DNA of 64,000 nt from Girardinichthys multiradiatus (Eukaryota > Chordata > Actinopteri > Cyprinodontiformes > Goodeidae), in NCBI RefSeq assembly GCF_021462225.1, contig NC_061795.1, positions 46,898,880 to 46,962,879 on the forward strand, given 5' to 3'. The translations under genes and the position numbers were made by a program. Under the pieces are notes generated by a model. The model had not been told where the DNA came from and did not search any database. It worked only from the letters and a program-made list of their open reading frames with translations. Each line of letters starts with the position of its first letter. Positions within the stretch are counted from its first letter, which is position 1. Positions 35,577 to 47,329 of this stretch are shown in pieces.

Positions 35577-37241
35577 GAAACAAGTTCAGCATCCTCCTCT
35601 CCTGCTCACAGCCAAACAGACATTCCACCCTCCTTTGACCCACAGAACCCACAGCTGTCCAATAATACCTCAAATTTTTTATCTTCCACCTCAGCCCTAG
35701 ACCCTTCTGCTTCTACAAGTTTGCCTTCAACCATATAAGAAGATGCTGATGCTTCCTTTGCCTCCCCCTTCCACCTGTGTGCCTCAAGAAGTCAGGTGAA
35801 GATGCAACTGGAGAGACTGAATTGGAATAAGGCTGCAGGTCCAGATCATGTCAGCCCTAGAGTCCTGAGGACCTGTGCAGAGCAGCTCTGTGGGATTCTG
35901 CAGCACCTCTTTAACCTTAGCCTGGCCCAGAAGAAGGTTCCGGTGTTGTGGAAGACCTCCTGTCTTGTTCCGGTACCAAAAAAAACTCACCCATCAGTCC
36001 TCAATGACTATAGACCTGTTGTCCTGACATCTCACATCATGAAAGTCCTAGAGAGACTCCTGTTGGCCCACCTGAGTAAGCAAACAGTAAACCATCAGGA
36101 CCCCCTTCAGTTTGCTTATCGCTGTGGAGTTGGAGTTGAAGATGCAATCATACACCTGCTTCAACAAACCCACTGTCATCTGGACAAAGCCAGCTGCACT
36201 GTGAGGATCATGTTCTTTGATTTCTCCAGTGCATTTAATACAATCCAACCTGATTTGCTTTGTCAGAAACCCCAGAAGACTCAGGTGGAGGCCTCAACAA
36301 TCTCCTGGATCAAAGACTACCTGACAAACAGATCACAGTTTGTGAGACTGAAGGGTTGTGAGTCTAACCAGGTAGTCAGCAGCACAGGAGCACCACAGGG
36401 GACTGTACTCTCACCATTCCTCTTCACTCTGTACACCTCAGACTTCCAGTACAAGACAGACTCCTGTCATCTGCAGAAATACTCGGATGATTCTGCAGTT
36501 GTGGGGTGGATCAGAGATGGACAAGAAGCTGAGTACAGGAAGGTGGTGGATCTCTTTGTGGCATGTTGTGGAAACAATCATCTCATTTTGAACGTGAATA
36601 AAACAAAGGAGATGATTGTAGATTTTAAGATAAACAGGAATAAGTCCAACACTATTTCTATCATGGAAGAAGAAGTGGAGGTGGTGGAGGAGTATAAATA
36701 CCTTGGAGTTCACCTGGACAACAGACTAGAGTGGAGATGCAACTGTGAAGCCATCTACAAGAAGGGACAGAGCAGATTGTACTTCTTGAGGAAGCTTAGG
36801 TCCTTTGGTTTTTGCAGCAAGATGCTGCATATCTTCTATAAGTCTGTTGTGGAGAATCTGATCTCTTCTACCATCATCTGCTGGGGAAGCAGCATCAGAG
36901 CCAGGGACTTAAAAAAGCTCAACAAGCTGATAAAAAAGGCTGGCTCTGTTCTGGGGACTCCTCTGGAACCTCTGGAGATCATTGTGGAAAGACGGATTCT
37001 TCATAAAATGAAGAACATTATGGAGAACCCTGAGCATCCTCTTCATGAGACTGTCCTACAGCAACAGAGTGTCTTCAGTCAGGCATCTTCAGATCTGCTG
37101 TAAGACGGAGCGCTACAGGAGATCCTTCCTGCCCACAGCCATCAGCATCTACAACGGCTCTTTGAAGAAACCTTCATAATGAGCTACAGCAACCTTTAAT
37201 TTCCCTTTGGGATTAATAAAGTATTTTTGAATTGAATTGAA
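35577..37241 (+). mobile_element. Rex1-type non-LTR retrotransposon, 5'-truncated
   Basis: The copy begins in the linker before the reverse transcriptase, carries a nearly complete reverse transcriptase, and ends with tttgggattaataaagta followed by attga units (37216-37241), the Rex1-type 3' tail. The coding frame is open from about 35577 except for one TAA at 35736-35738. Near the end a 1-nt shift at about 37075-37095 moves the final block (TERYRRSFLPTAISIYNGSL) into another frame. These few lesions suggest a fairly young copy. It lies in gnao1 intron 2, antisense to the gene. Confidence 0.9.
35796..37103 (+). pseudogene. Rex1-type reverse transcriptase
   Basis: The 435-residue frame contains the full fingers, palm and thumb: NKAAGPDHVSPRVLRTCAEQ (residues 11-30), NDYRPVVLTS (70-79), QFAYR (105-109), motif [12 protein letters not shown] with catalytic D142, TGAPQGTVLSPFLF (197-210), the catalytic pair D231-D232 in KYSDD, and a Y-L-G thumb motif (EYKYLGVHLD). 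It would reverse-transcribe the element's own RNA. The first codon here is only the first possible start after an upstream in-frame stop at 35736-35738; the natural protein continued upstream into the endonuclease, which is missing. The C-terminus is displaced by a frameshift after about 37075. Confidence 0.92.
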
Positions 37242-38040
37242 TGTAGAACCTTGCCCTGCTCACCTCTTTCACATGCTTTAATCTATATATGGCTCCTGCA
37301 TGTTGTATGCAGCATGCCTAACATTTCTCTTGCACAGAGGTCTGTTATATCTTCTCTATCTGCACAGGGAAGAGTCCTCCTGGCTCCAGCTTTGGTCATC
37401 TGCTGATGAAGAGCCTCTCTGCCAGGGGACACAATCTGCTTCACACTGGTTCGGCAGGGTTGTTAGAAGCTGCACATGCTTGCATGTAAAACCAGGCAGA
37501 CAGCAGAGCTGAATAATTACAGCTCGGGATTATATCTAGGGAGACCTCATTAAATCTGTCTGCCATCATCTCTCTGTTTCACTGTCACCTGGTATCTCTA
37601 TCTTCCTCTCTCCTCTGCCAACTTGCCTTTCATCCCTTCTTCATGCATCCTCTTCTTCCTCTCTGAGAAGATTTCAACACTGCACTCTCTCTCTCTGTCA
37701 GCGTCTATTCCTGTTGTCTTTCATCCTTTTCAACTCCTCCATCCTAATTATTTCTGCTTTTTTAACTCTTCTGCTCTGCCCCACTTCATTACCCAGCCTT
37801 GATCAAGTAGGGTGAGGTATGTGACGATCTAAGTTTGTAAAGGTTTAGAAAATGTTGACGAGCTGCCAAAGCAGAGAAACGTGTCATATTCTGTAAGGTA
37901 CATTCTATGCATTGCAGTCCTATGCTCTTGCCCAGACACATTCATTTTATTTCATTCATTTTCCTTAAAAGAAAAAATGTAGCTGAGACTAGTTGGTCTT
38001 CATGATCACCTCAGTATTATAGTTAGCTAAAACTAAAATA
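37242..38040. other. gnao1 intron 2, nothing recognised
   Basis: Pyrimidine-rich between 37560 and 37800. No supported gene or repeat. Confidence 0.5.
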
Positions 38041-38880
38041 CCGTATTTTCCGCACTATAAGGCGCACCGGATTATAAGGCGCACCTTCAATGAATGGCCT
38101 ATTTTAGAACTGTTTTCATATATATGGCGCACCGGATTATAAGGCGCATAGAATAGAAGCTACTGCAGTCAAACGTTTGACTGGGGTTGCGTTATGCATC
38201 CACTAGATGGAGCTGTGCTAAAGAGAATGTCAACAAAACAGTCAAATAAGTCAGTCAGTCAAACTTTATTAATACACTACAAACCAGCGTTCTGATAACT
38301 CCATTCACTCTCATGGTAAGATCTCCTCTACATAGAATTCTATTGAATAGAGCCAACCGCACGTTAGGAATGCATTGGAGTCTATGAAGTTGAAGTCAAA
38401 CGTTTGTTAAAACGTGAAAGGGAACTTTTCCCTGATTCAGTAAACACGTAAAAGAAACAGTTTGATGCACTAAATCAAACGTTAGTACATTCACAATATG
38501 GTAGCGTTAACTGTTGAATTCTCTCGCTGCTGCTCTATTCCCATGTTCGACTGCGTAGCTGACAGCCTTGAGTTTGAACTCAGCATCGTAAGCGTGTCTC
38601 TTGAAAGTGGTGTTGGACTAGGAGTAAGCACAGTACAGGTGTTTACCGCTATTACTTTGGCGACACCCCTGACTACGGTAGCCGTAATGCTGCAAGCGGT
38701 GCGGCTTTGTAGTTTACCAGTCGTACTGAAACATTTTGACAGAGCGACGTGTACAACCAGTATGGATCAACCAATTAACCAATTGATCCATATATAAGGC
38801 GCTCCGGATTACAAGGCGCACTGTAATTTTTTGAGAAAATTAATGGTTTTTAAGTGCGCCTTATAGTGCGGAAAATACGG
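38041..38880. mobile_element. 840-bp MITE with ggcgcac subterminal repeats
   Basis: The termini are exact inverted repeats starting CCGTATTTTCCGCACTATAA, flanked by TA at 38039-38040 and 38881-38882. Inside the ends the motif gcaccggattataaggcgca recurs near 38064 and 38128 and, inverted or diverged, near 38797. The middle includes a relic coding patch on the minus strand (38507-38615). The element is too short for an autonomous transposon, so it is a deletion derivative. TA target sites and the pogo-like patch fit the Tc1/mariner superfamily in the broad sense. Confidence 0.9.
38507..38615 (-). pseudogene. Pogo-like helix-turn-helix fragment inside the MITE
   Basis: The minus-strand frame reads YDAEFKLKAVSYAVEHGNRA, followed by AAREFNS and a TAA at 38507-38509. 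It resembles the N-terminal DNA-binding helix-turn-helix of pogo/Tigger-type transposases and domesticated relatives. Only about 35 codons survive; there is no catalytic part. The frame on the opposite strand (38498-38797) is a shadow. It probably marks the autonomous parent of the 840-bp element. Confidence 0.65.
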
Positions 38881-38882
38881 TA

Positions 38883-39610
38883 CTGTTAAAACTTTACTTA
38901 GTGGTGGTGCTTATAGAAAAATCTAACTTTTTTTGATTGTCCTTTAAAAGCATCTTGGATGCAGACAGACTGAAAGCAAAGCAAGGACATTCAAACCACC
39001 AGATTAGACAAGTAGCTGTACTTTGGACTTTATAACTGAGCAAGCAAGACTTTTTGAAGATGTTCTGTCCTCACCATCTACTCAGGGAACCTACAGGAGC
39101 AGTCATGTTCTCCGGTTACTAATAGCTTCTAAGCTGCATTTCATTGATCAAACTCTGCTAATATATCCAGTAACAACGTAAGTCTCTACATGTCATGCAT
39201 TCCAGCACTAAAGTAACATATTAACAAAAAGAGTCTGTAAAGCTGTCTGTTTCATGAGGTATACTCATATTACTCATGTATTACTGCAATTTATTACAGA
39301 GCAATAACAAAGTATTACAGATTACAGATTTTATTCTGGTTTAAATGTCTTAATTTATCTAATTTGTTTTAATATAGTTTTTCCATAAAGCTCAAGTACA
39401 GTGAGGCTGGCACAACCGCAGTTGTCAGGTTTAGAGGTTGTCAGGTTAGTTTGATATTAAATTTAGTTTGATCATCTAAAACATTTAAGTCTGACCCAAA
39501 AAACAGAAGTGATTAAAATGTAAAGGAGGGCACATTATTTTTCACCACACAGTTTGTGGCTTTTAAAGTTGGAACTGCAGAGAAACGTCAGACTTTCAAT
39601 GCTAGAAATT
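38883..39610. other. gnao1 intron 2, nothing recognised
   Basis: AT-rich. No supported feature. Confidence 0.5.
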
Positions 39611-39643
39611 CAAGTTGTAACTTGAATTACAAGTTACAACTTG
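39611..39643. repeat. Perfect 14-bp hairpin
   Basis: Arms caagttgtaacttg (39611-39624) and caagttacaacttg (39630-39643) are exact reverse complements around the loop aatta. No T-run follows, so there is no support for a terminator; no small RNA is recognised. Confidence 0.9.
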
Positions 39644-39649
39644 TAATTC

Positions 39650-39775
39650 AGCAGTACCCACGCATGCACAGGAAGAACATGCAAACCCTGCACAGAATGC
39701 CTCGGCTGGGATTCAACCCCAGGACCTTCTCACTGTGAGGGAACAGTGCTAATAACTGTTCCACCATTTAGTGTG
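39650..39775 (-). repeat. Interspersed tRNA-like repeat fragment
   Basis: Minus-strand copy of the family at 62872: agtgctgttccctcacagtg, a B-box-like gggttgaatccc and cagggtttgcatgttcttcc. Confidence 0.65.
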
Positions 39776-41734
39776 GCAGTGTTAACAAAGTTACATTGAA
39801 AACAGGCATTAAACATTATTAGTAGCCAGTATGTGTTGATGAGTGCATGTAACCTTATTTTGCAAGCTCTTGTTTTGCTTTCAGTTGCCTTTTGATGAAG
39901 AATTCTTCTAAACCCAAACTGTACCCTAAAAAACCAAGATATCAGCAACTTTATCAGCTTCTTTTTCTGTTTCTATTCCAAGGCAACTAAAATATGAAAC
40001 TGTGACTAAAAGGAGGCTGTGCTTATAATGCGTTGATTCAAATTAACGACCAATGAGAATTAGTTTTGTTCAAATCAAATCCTGACTTTATTCGCACAGC
40101 GTGACCTGAGAAAATCTGTCAAACACAAAGACTATGTCTGTGCTGATATTAGGACTATATTTGCATGTATAATAAAAATGATTAGAAGTGACAGCCTTTC
40201 TAATACATCATAAAACTGAAACTATGCTGGAGTCTGCACACTGATTGCAGTGAAGGCAAAGTGTCTCTGCATAGAGAAAGAGATCTCATTGTAGCAAATG
40301 CAACATGTTTCAGGCTATCTGCCAGCTGCACTCTGCATAGTTTGGTTTTACCTCAAATATTCAATTTTAACAAGTTCATTAACATCCCAATAATAGTTGT
40401 TTGCATCATATGCTCCTCAAAGACCCTATTATTTTTGCAGTCCTGCAAACAAACAAATGTCCTGCAGTTTCTGCTGGCAGAGCACTAGAAAGAAACACAC
40501 TGGTAAATATGTCAGCCAAAAAACTCTAAAGGGACTAAAAGAAGAAAACATTTTGGAGATTTTACTGAATGATTACCAAACTGTGAGGCTGACATAAAAG
40601 GAACACTTCTGCATTTCCAATAGTCAGTACAGTTACAGGAAGTCGTTGCTCCAGGAAATGTTGATAAGATCAGCATTACAGCCAGCATCATGTGCTTTGT
40701 TGGAGGAGGTTTGAATCATTCAAAGATAGGCTACCCAGATGGAAAATGATTGGAGTAATTAGACAGAGGGACGGAGGTGGATAGAACGAATCAGGGACAC
40801 AGCTTTAATCAGATCACTTCAGATTTAATATTAAATGGAATTATCCATTATTATTCATTTTCTGTCTTTTCATGATTCAATATTAATGAATTACTTGGAA
40901 GGAAATGAGAACCCAGTTTTTGATGAAAATAAAGAAATTCCATGGATCACAACAGAATCTATTTGAAACATCAGTCTGGTAAAATCTGTGGAAATTACTC
41001 TCCATTGTTCATTTGGATTCTTAGAGGTGTCATTCCTCTAATCTGGAAAAATTTCTCTTTTTAACACCCTGGATTTCTAAAGCTACTCTGTCTAACCTTG
41101 GTTACTGCCAAGGTTGTCATATTCCACAACCAGAATAAATGTGCACGCCACAGAAAATCCGTTTTTGCTTTAACAGACCCATGCATATAAAAACCCACGC
41201 AATCAGCTATTTTAGGTGAAGTCTTCATACTTGACTATAGTTTACCTGAAGAATCAGTTACAGGAACAATAGGGTTACAGGCAGTGGCTGGAGCATCTAT
41301 CAGTCAGAATAATGAGTGAAGGTCTCCAGACACAGAGGAGATAGACTGACTGAACATCAGTATGAACACCTGACAGAGTTTGCAACACATCACATTTCTG
41401 GTGTGGCTGTGGTTGTCTACCATGCAGTTGTCAGGCATGTGGGGAATACAGATGTCTCTGTGGCCCAGGGGTGAAACTAATGGCAATATGAATGCACCAT
41501 GCAGTGTTAGATGCACAATAAATGATCCACTGTGCATGATGAATCTCAATAAGTGTTTTGGCTGACTGTTGGGTCCTTTAGCATCTGCTAGATGACATAA
41601 TTGCTCCACTATTCAAGATCTTCCATACCTTTGCAAACCAAATCATTACATATTTATCACTTGTCTGGATGTTTATTAATCTACTGCACCTTTAGAGGAT
41701 AATCACAGCCACTGAACCTTTCACATATCACAGT
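39776..41734. other. gnao1 intron 2, nothing recognised
   Basis: About 2 kb without a supported feature. Frames of 60-100 codons here have no conserved content. Confidence 0.5.
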
Positions 41735-42290
41735 ACTGGCAAAAACTTTAATGAATGTCATTAGGATTTTCAGGGATATGCCAAACCAAAGTACAGCACA
41801 ATTGTAAAGTGGAGTGAAATTTCTACATGGTTTTGCAAACTTTTAACAGATAGAAATCTAAAAAGTGTGGCATGCATTTGTTTTTTAGCCACCCTGGGTC
41901 AGTACGGTGTAAAACCTTTTTTCACTGCAGTTACAACTGCAAGTCTTCTGCAGTATATCTCCACGAGCTTTACAGATCTAGACATACACTTTTGCTCATT
42001 CACAGGTGGACTTCCAAAGGCTCAATGGATTTTATTCAGTGGCTATAGGGTGAAGGAGGCTAAATATAAATGCACGCCACACTTCTCATATTACAATTAG
42101 TAAAATTTTCTTATAAAACAATGTATCCTTTCTCTTTCTCCCGAACAATTGTGCTCTACGTTGTGATGGTTAATCATATAAATTCCCACCAAAACACATT
42201 GAAGTTTGTGGTTGTAATGGGACAAAAGGTGTATGTCTAAATAGGACCATCCTTTCAAGGCATTTAAGTTTTTTCAGTGAGGTTAAATTT
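41735..42290 (-). mobile_element. Tc1-type deletion derivative
   Basis: Contains ctacatggttttgcaaac, gtgtggcatgcatttgt, gggtcagtacggtgtaaaacc, ttacaactgcaagtcttctg and, at the other side, gaagtttgtggttgtaatggg. These are the 5' region (antisense) and the two ends of a Tc1 family with the transposase body deleted, leaving about 550 bp. Confidence 0.65.
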
Positions 42291-42502
42291 AAAAGACTAA
42301 ACTTCAAATTTTCTATTTGTATGTGTACTGAGGCAAAGGTTTAAAAAGGCGTAGACAAGTAAATAAATTGGCCAACAATTCTCAGAAGATTAAATTGTTG
42401 CTAGCTATAACTTATTATAACAGGACTGGACATGATGTCGTCAGAATTTATGATGTTAAAAACATGCAGCAACTGTGATAAACTTCCCATAAAAAGAACA
42501 AA

Positions 42503-42640
42503 CGATGGGGTGTGGCTTGGTGTAGTGGTACAGCAGCCGCCCCATCTACAGAGGCCATCAGTCCTTGATGCAGCCGGCCGGAATTCAAACCCTGACCTTG
42601 AGACATGTGCTGCATGTCTTCCCCCTTTCTCTGACAACAT
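42503..42640 (+). repeat. tRNA-headed SINE-like repeat
   Basis: Head ggcttggtgtagtggtacagc, a decayed B box (ggaattcaaaccc), and gacatgtgctgcatgtcttccccctttctct. Related to 43755 and 1815. Confidence 0.65.
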
Positions 42641-43454
42641 CCTGTTTAATTAAAATGTTTAAAAACATACAAACAAACAAACAAAATCCAGTCTCCATTA
42701 TGCCATCTGAACATTTGCAATCCAAAGTACTTTTAAAATGGCCCTAATGCACAATTTTCCTGGAACCTCTGTCCTGACTTAGGTGTGATCCAGACCTCCC
42801 TTCCTCCAGCTACAAACCAAGCCACAGTCACCATCAGCTGACTCCAGATCAGCTGAGTAGGGTCAGAATGAAAGGATTCCTTTGTCGTTCCGCTATACGA
42901 ACAGACATCAAATCTGCCAAATAGGTCTAACACTAACACACCAACACAGAAGAACAGAGGAAAGAAGGAACACACACTCTCCTTAAAGTGTGCAAAGGCG
43001 CACATACACAGCAACCTACCACACGTTGGTGTAACAAAGGAGCTTTGTGTTTCATAAAAGCCCTGATTAGAACATAGACCACACACACAGTCATAGTGCT
43101 GAGCAGATCTCACACAAACAGAGACAGTTCACAGTGAAAACAGAGTATAGAGGGACAGAAGAAAGAACATTCACGCAGTTCAGGTCTTAGTAAGAGGTTT
43201 TTCAGGAGTCTCTGTTGTAAATTAGAAATAGACAAGAATGACACAGAGGACAGTGATCTACTTTGACAAAGAAGTGTATTTTTCCAGTATGGGGGACATC
43301 ATTTGCAAATTTTCAATGGAATCAACGAGTTTTACAAAAAGTAATTTTCAGTATTGATGACCACGGACATATTTGCTTAATACATTCAAATCTTGCTGGT
43401 CAGACCAGCACCTCTTTGTGTCTTTTCGCAATTACAATCCTGATTGAAAAAAAA
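42641..43454. other. gnao1 intron 2, nothing recognised
   Basis: No supported feature. Confidence 0.5.
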
Positions 43455-43650
43455 CAAACATGTGGGGGTCCTCATGGCTCCAGTCTTGGGCACTTTTTAT
43501 GCTATACAAAACCCCTACCCCTCAAGTCTGATTATAGTGTATTAGAACCTCTCTTCAGATACCTACACTGATATCACAAAGCTTTATGTTTCTGTTTCAT
43601 CACATTTTCACAGTACCTTATAATCAATGATGAAGTGTGAAATGTCAAAG
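43455..43650 (+). mobile_element. LINE reverse-transcriptase scrap
   Basis: A frame reads GGPHGSSLGHFLCYT, a decayed version of the conserved G-PQGS-LGP-LF motif, then after a gap YTDITKLYVSV, a decayed YADDTQLYVS catalytic motif. About 200 bp; one Asp of the catalytic pair is lost. Confidence 0.65.
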
Positions 43651-43754
43651 GTAACTTCTTTTGGTCCCAGATACGTCAACAAGTTCAGAGATCAGCAACC
43701 ACATAAAGTCAAATAAAATCTTAAAGTCTTAAAAATGCTGCCAGAATGGATGCA

Positions 43755-44044
43755 ATGGTGGCACAGGGGTAGCACGCGTGACCCATGTTCAAAGGCCTTT
43801 GTCCTCAACGCATCCTGTTGCGGGTTCGAGTCCCAGCCTGGTGACTTTTAATGCATGTCTTCCCCCTCTCTCTAAACCCCATTTAGATGTGTCCGTACAC
43901 CAACACATCCAACATCTCCTTAGCTTCCTCCGAAGTTCAGAAGGAGACCCATAACAACCCACCCATTTAAATCAGGTACTTTGACTAATAGGTGGAAATG
44001 CCTTGTTGCTGAAAACGCTATATAAATAAACTTGACTTGACTTG
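43755..44044 (+). repeat. SINE, full-length-looking copy
   Basis: A tRNA-like head with an A-box-like ggtggcacaggggtagcac, a perfect B box ggttcgagtcc at 43822-43832, a central block with gcatgtcttccccctctctc, and a 3' part ending acgctatataaataaacttgacttgactt. The short-unit tail is typical of SINEs whose 3' end is borrowed from a partner LINE. An internal RNA polymerase III promoter is plausible, but transcription is unknown. Confidence 0.75.
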
Positions 44045-45364
44045 TATTTGTCTCAGTAAAAATATGAGAATTGGATACAAAGATTTAATGCACATGTTGA
44101 ACATGCTAAATGTAGGCTAAACATTTAAAATAATCAGCTATCACCATGCCTCACATTTATATTACAGCTATCCAAGGTAGCCAATCAGGTCAGTGCAATG
44201 TTGAGCACACCCACAGATACCTGTAGCCAATGAACAACAAGCATTAGGTTGATGGACTGATTCAGATGAGCAGATTGAATTATTGCCTCACACAACCACT
44301 CTCTCTGTTTACTGATTCATCTCTGAAAAAGGAGGCTAATAATTACTGCAGAGAACAGAGTCCAGGAGCAGAGCGACCTTTGCCCCCCCAGTCCATAACA
44401 ACCCTTCTCTCAGCTCTCTGGCACTTCCTCCATCTTGCTTAATAATTGAGAACATGTTATTTCACCCACTGGCCTTTCTTAGCTTAGAACGCCTCCGGTT
44501 GCTCCTTTTTCCCCTTCAGCAGCCTCTTCCACCTCACTTCACCAGCCTCTGAAAGAAAAAAATTCAATTTTCCTGTCCGCTACGTTGAGCTGTCCTCTTT
44601 CTTTTTGCAGTTGTATCACTCCTCTGTCTTCATCCTTACATCTACCACTATGTCAAACTTGGAGGAGAAAATAATTACTGGGGATATTCTGACTTTGCTA
44701 TTTTAATCCAGTTCTGTGCTTTGAACATTTATTTTCTGTCGTTAAATTCTCTCTTTCTGTCTCCTTCCAGCTATATCCACCCCTTTGCCACTCAGTATGA
44801 AACATAACCACCTTTTCTCCTCCATGTTCCCTCTCCTTCCCTCTGTTCATTCTCCTGTTCTGAGGCTTAAACCTAATTATCTCCTGCGGTAGGGAGAGAA
44901 GCCGCACACGCACGGTGGGAACAGCCTGTGGGAAGCGATGCAGCCGTGAGGGATGGACAGCCTTTGTTCTCCCTTCGGCCAGTCGCCTCCGATTACGTCA
45001 GTGAGGCCCAAACTCACACTGAGCGAGAAAGCCGTAGACAGAAAAAAAGCAAAACAGAGGATAGGGGCTTAATTTGACATCTTTACTTGGGTCATAATGC
45101 AAGACTGGGCAAAGGTTTGTGGTCTTCACTGCTGAGGAAGTCTAATTAAAATAATTAGATGGAAATATGTCAAGGCTGGTTCAATTTATTATCAGGTGAG
45201 TTTATTAAGTGGCACAACCAGCTGCCTTTAATCAGTCCGGAGAAGTCTCGTGCCTCTTCTGAAATACTTTCATACTCTGCAAGTAACAACAGTTTAACAA
45301 ATTCCACATCAGATGTCCTTCAAGAGCTCTGATCAAACTGAAATATACCCTGAAATATAACAGC
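44045..45364. other. gnao1 intron 2, nothing recognised
   Basis: Pyrimidine-rich tracts at about 44370-44880, then mixed sequence. No supported gene. Confidence 0.5.
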
Positions 45365-45488
45365 ACAGTCAAACCTCAGTTTGTGCACAAACAGGTTCAA
45401 CTGAGCTTGTTTATGAGTTTGGTTAACTGTTTTTGAGAACTTTGTACAATCCTTTTTTCCAATGATGATCTCAAACTGAGGTCTTACT
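45365..45488. mobile_element. Small MITE-like inverted repeat
   Basis: Short inverted termini: cagtcaaacctcagtttg (near 45366) and, inverted, caaactgaggtcttactg (near 45473). They enclose about 90 bp. Target duplication not clear. Confidence 0.5.
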
Positions 45489-45686
45489 GCATGAATTTCT
45501 GTGATCTCTCTAGCGCAAACATTCACCATTTTTATGCGGAACAGTTCCAGCAGTTACCTTCAAAAGCAAACGTTTGGCGACTGCTGTGTCCAAGTGTAAG
45601 TTTCCACATACATTTCAAGCATAACAGCCTAAATATCTCTTTATGGACCCAATATTCATAATTTTCCCCTAACTTTACTTTTAACA

Positions 45687-46606
45687 CTAACTGAAGGCTC
45701 GTTGTGTCATTGTTTCGATAAGCTTCTGCAATGTCACAAGATTTATTTCCACCCAGTGTTGCATTAATTTTTCACCAAGATCTTTCATTGATGATGGTAG
45801 AGTCTGACCGCTGCACAAAGCCTCCTCCAGCACATCCCAAAGATTCTCAATGGGGTTGAGGTCTGGACTCTGTGGTGGCCAATCCATGTGTGAGAATAAT
45901 GTCTCATGGTCCCTGAACCACTCTTTCACAATTGGAGCCCGATGAATCCTAGCATTTTTATCTTGGAATATGCCAGTGACATCAGGGAAGAAAAAATCCA
46001 TTGATGGAATAACCTGGTCATTCAGTATATTCAGGTAGTCAACTGACCTCATTCTTTGAGGATCACTTCACCTGCCTCTCTTCTTACCCTGATGCGCCCA
46101 TCACTCTGGAACAAGGTAAAGCTGGACTCATCAGACCATATGACCTTCTTCCATTGCTCCAGAGTCCAATCTTTATGCTCCCTAGCTAATTAAAGCCACT
46201 TTTCCAGTTAGCCTCAATGATTAGTGGTTTTCTTAAGGGTACACAGCTGTTCAGTCCCAGTCCCTTGAGTTCCTTCACATTGTGCGTGTAGAAATGCTCT
46301 TACTTTCACTATTAAACAAAGCCCGGAGTTCTACTGATGTTTTTCTTTGATTTGATTTCACCAAACGTGAAGTGGTCACCAATCACGATCATTCAGGATT
46401 TTTTTCCGGCTACATTTCTTCTTTGAAAACGATGGATCCCCACTGTCCTTGCAGTTTTTAATAATGCGTTGGACAGTTCTTAACCCAATTTTGGTAGTTT
46501 CTGCAATCTCCTTAGATGTTTTCTCTGCTTGATGCATGCCAATGATTTGACCCTTCTGAAACAGACTGAAATCTTTTCCACGACCACAGGATGTGTCTTT
46601 CAACAT
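45687..46606 (-). mobile_element. Tc1-type transposase relic
   Basis: Two frames survive. The N-terminal one (46376-46606) reads FSLFQKGQIIGMHQAEKTSK and EIAETTKIGLRTVQRIIKN, a helix-turn-helix DNA-binding domain. The C-terminal one (45687-46052) covers the end of the nuclease: [20 protein letters not shown], where the second catalytic Asp is followed by K instead of the usual D/N, then [20 protein letters not shown] with the catalytic Glu. The middle (46053-46375) is frameshifted and stopped, though the DESSFTLFQSDG block with the first Asp is still legible near 46118. Inverted repeats were not identified. A distinct family from the copies at 26.6 and 60 kb. Confidence 0.88.
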
Positions 46607-46687
46607 GGTTGTTTAAGAAATGAGAAGCAACTCATTGCACCAGTTGGGGTTAAGTGTATTAAGGATTAAATTGGATGAATGTTGTCT

Positions 46688-46785
46688 GAATTCAGAGTTG
46701 GGAATCAAACCCAGGACGGCTGCGTGGAGGACTATAATCTCTGTATAAGGAGCGCCTCTTCTACTAATACACCATGCAAAGCCCC
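46688..46785 (-). repeat. tRNA-headed SINE-like fragment
   Basis: Minus strand: gcatggtgtattagtagaag head, and B-box-like gggtttgattccc near 46693. Confidence 0.6.
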
Positions 46786-47329
46786 CTAATAAGTCAGGTT
46801 TAAAGCCAATATTCTAACAAATAATACACAAGATAACTAGTTGATCTGAAGTATCAGTTTAATAAGTATAGTGATGTCACGTTTGGTGATGTCACTTTGC
46901 AGCACACTTCTCTGTCAGTAGCCACACTAGCCGTGGGTACTGTGTGTGAAGGATGCAGGCTTTGACATCAAATTAAGTGTAAAATTTATGCTAAGGTGAC
47001 ATTCCAGTGTTAACCAAAGGAGACATAGACAACACAAAAAGATCACTCATTTTTACAAATTGTTTTGCAGAGTTTATCACCGGCATTCACTCCTTTTTAG
47101 CTGTGTGGGTATCTATCACCGAGGTTCTTCCATGTAATGGTGAGAAATGACATCCCTCCTTAAAATGTTACTGTTTGCTGTCCCATGACCAACCTATGCC
47201 CAGGAGGTGTTCCAGAATGCCACTGAAGTTGAAACAAGACCAACAATCGTACATAAAAGTAATCAATGAGTTTAAATTATTTACATTTTAGTTCCTTCTT
47301 GTTTCATGTTCTTGTGCATAAATATACAC
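46786..47329. other. gnao1 intron 2, nothing recognised
   Basis: No supported feature. Confidence 0.5.

Noticed and set aside
38498..38797. 99-codon plus-strand frame in the MITE
   Set aside because: It is the opposite-strand shadow of the pogo-like helix-turn-helix remnant and has no features of its own.
43822..43832. Functional tRNA gene
   Set aside because: The B box is good but the stems and anticodon arm do not form, and the sequence continues into a SINE body and tail.
44370..44880. Pyrimidine-rich stretch as a regulatory element
   Set aside because: Composition alone; no motif, exon or conserved structure was seen.
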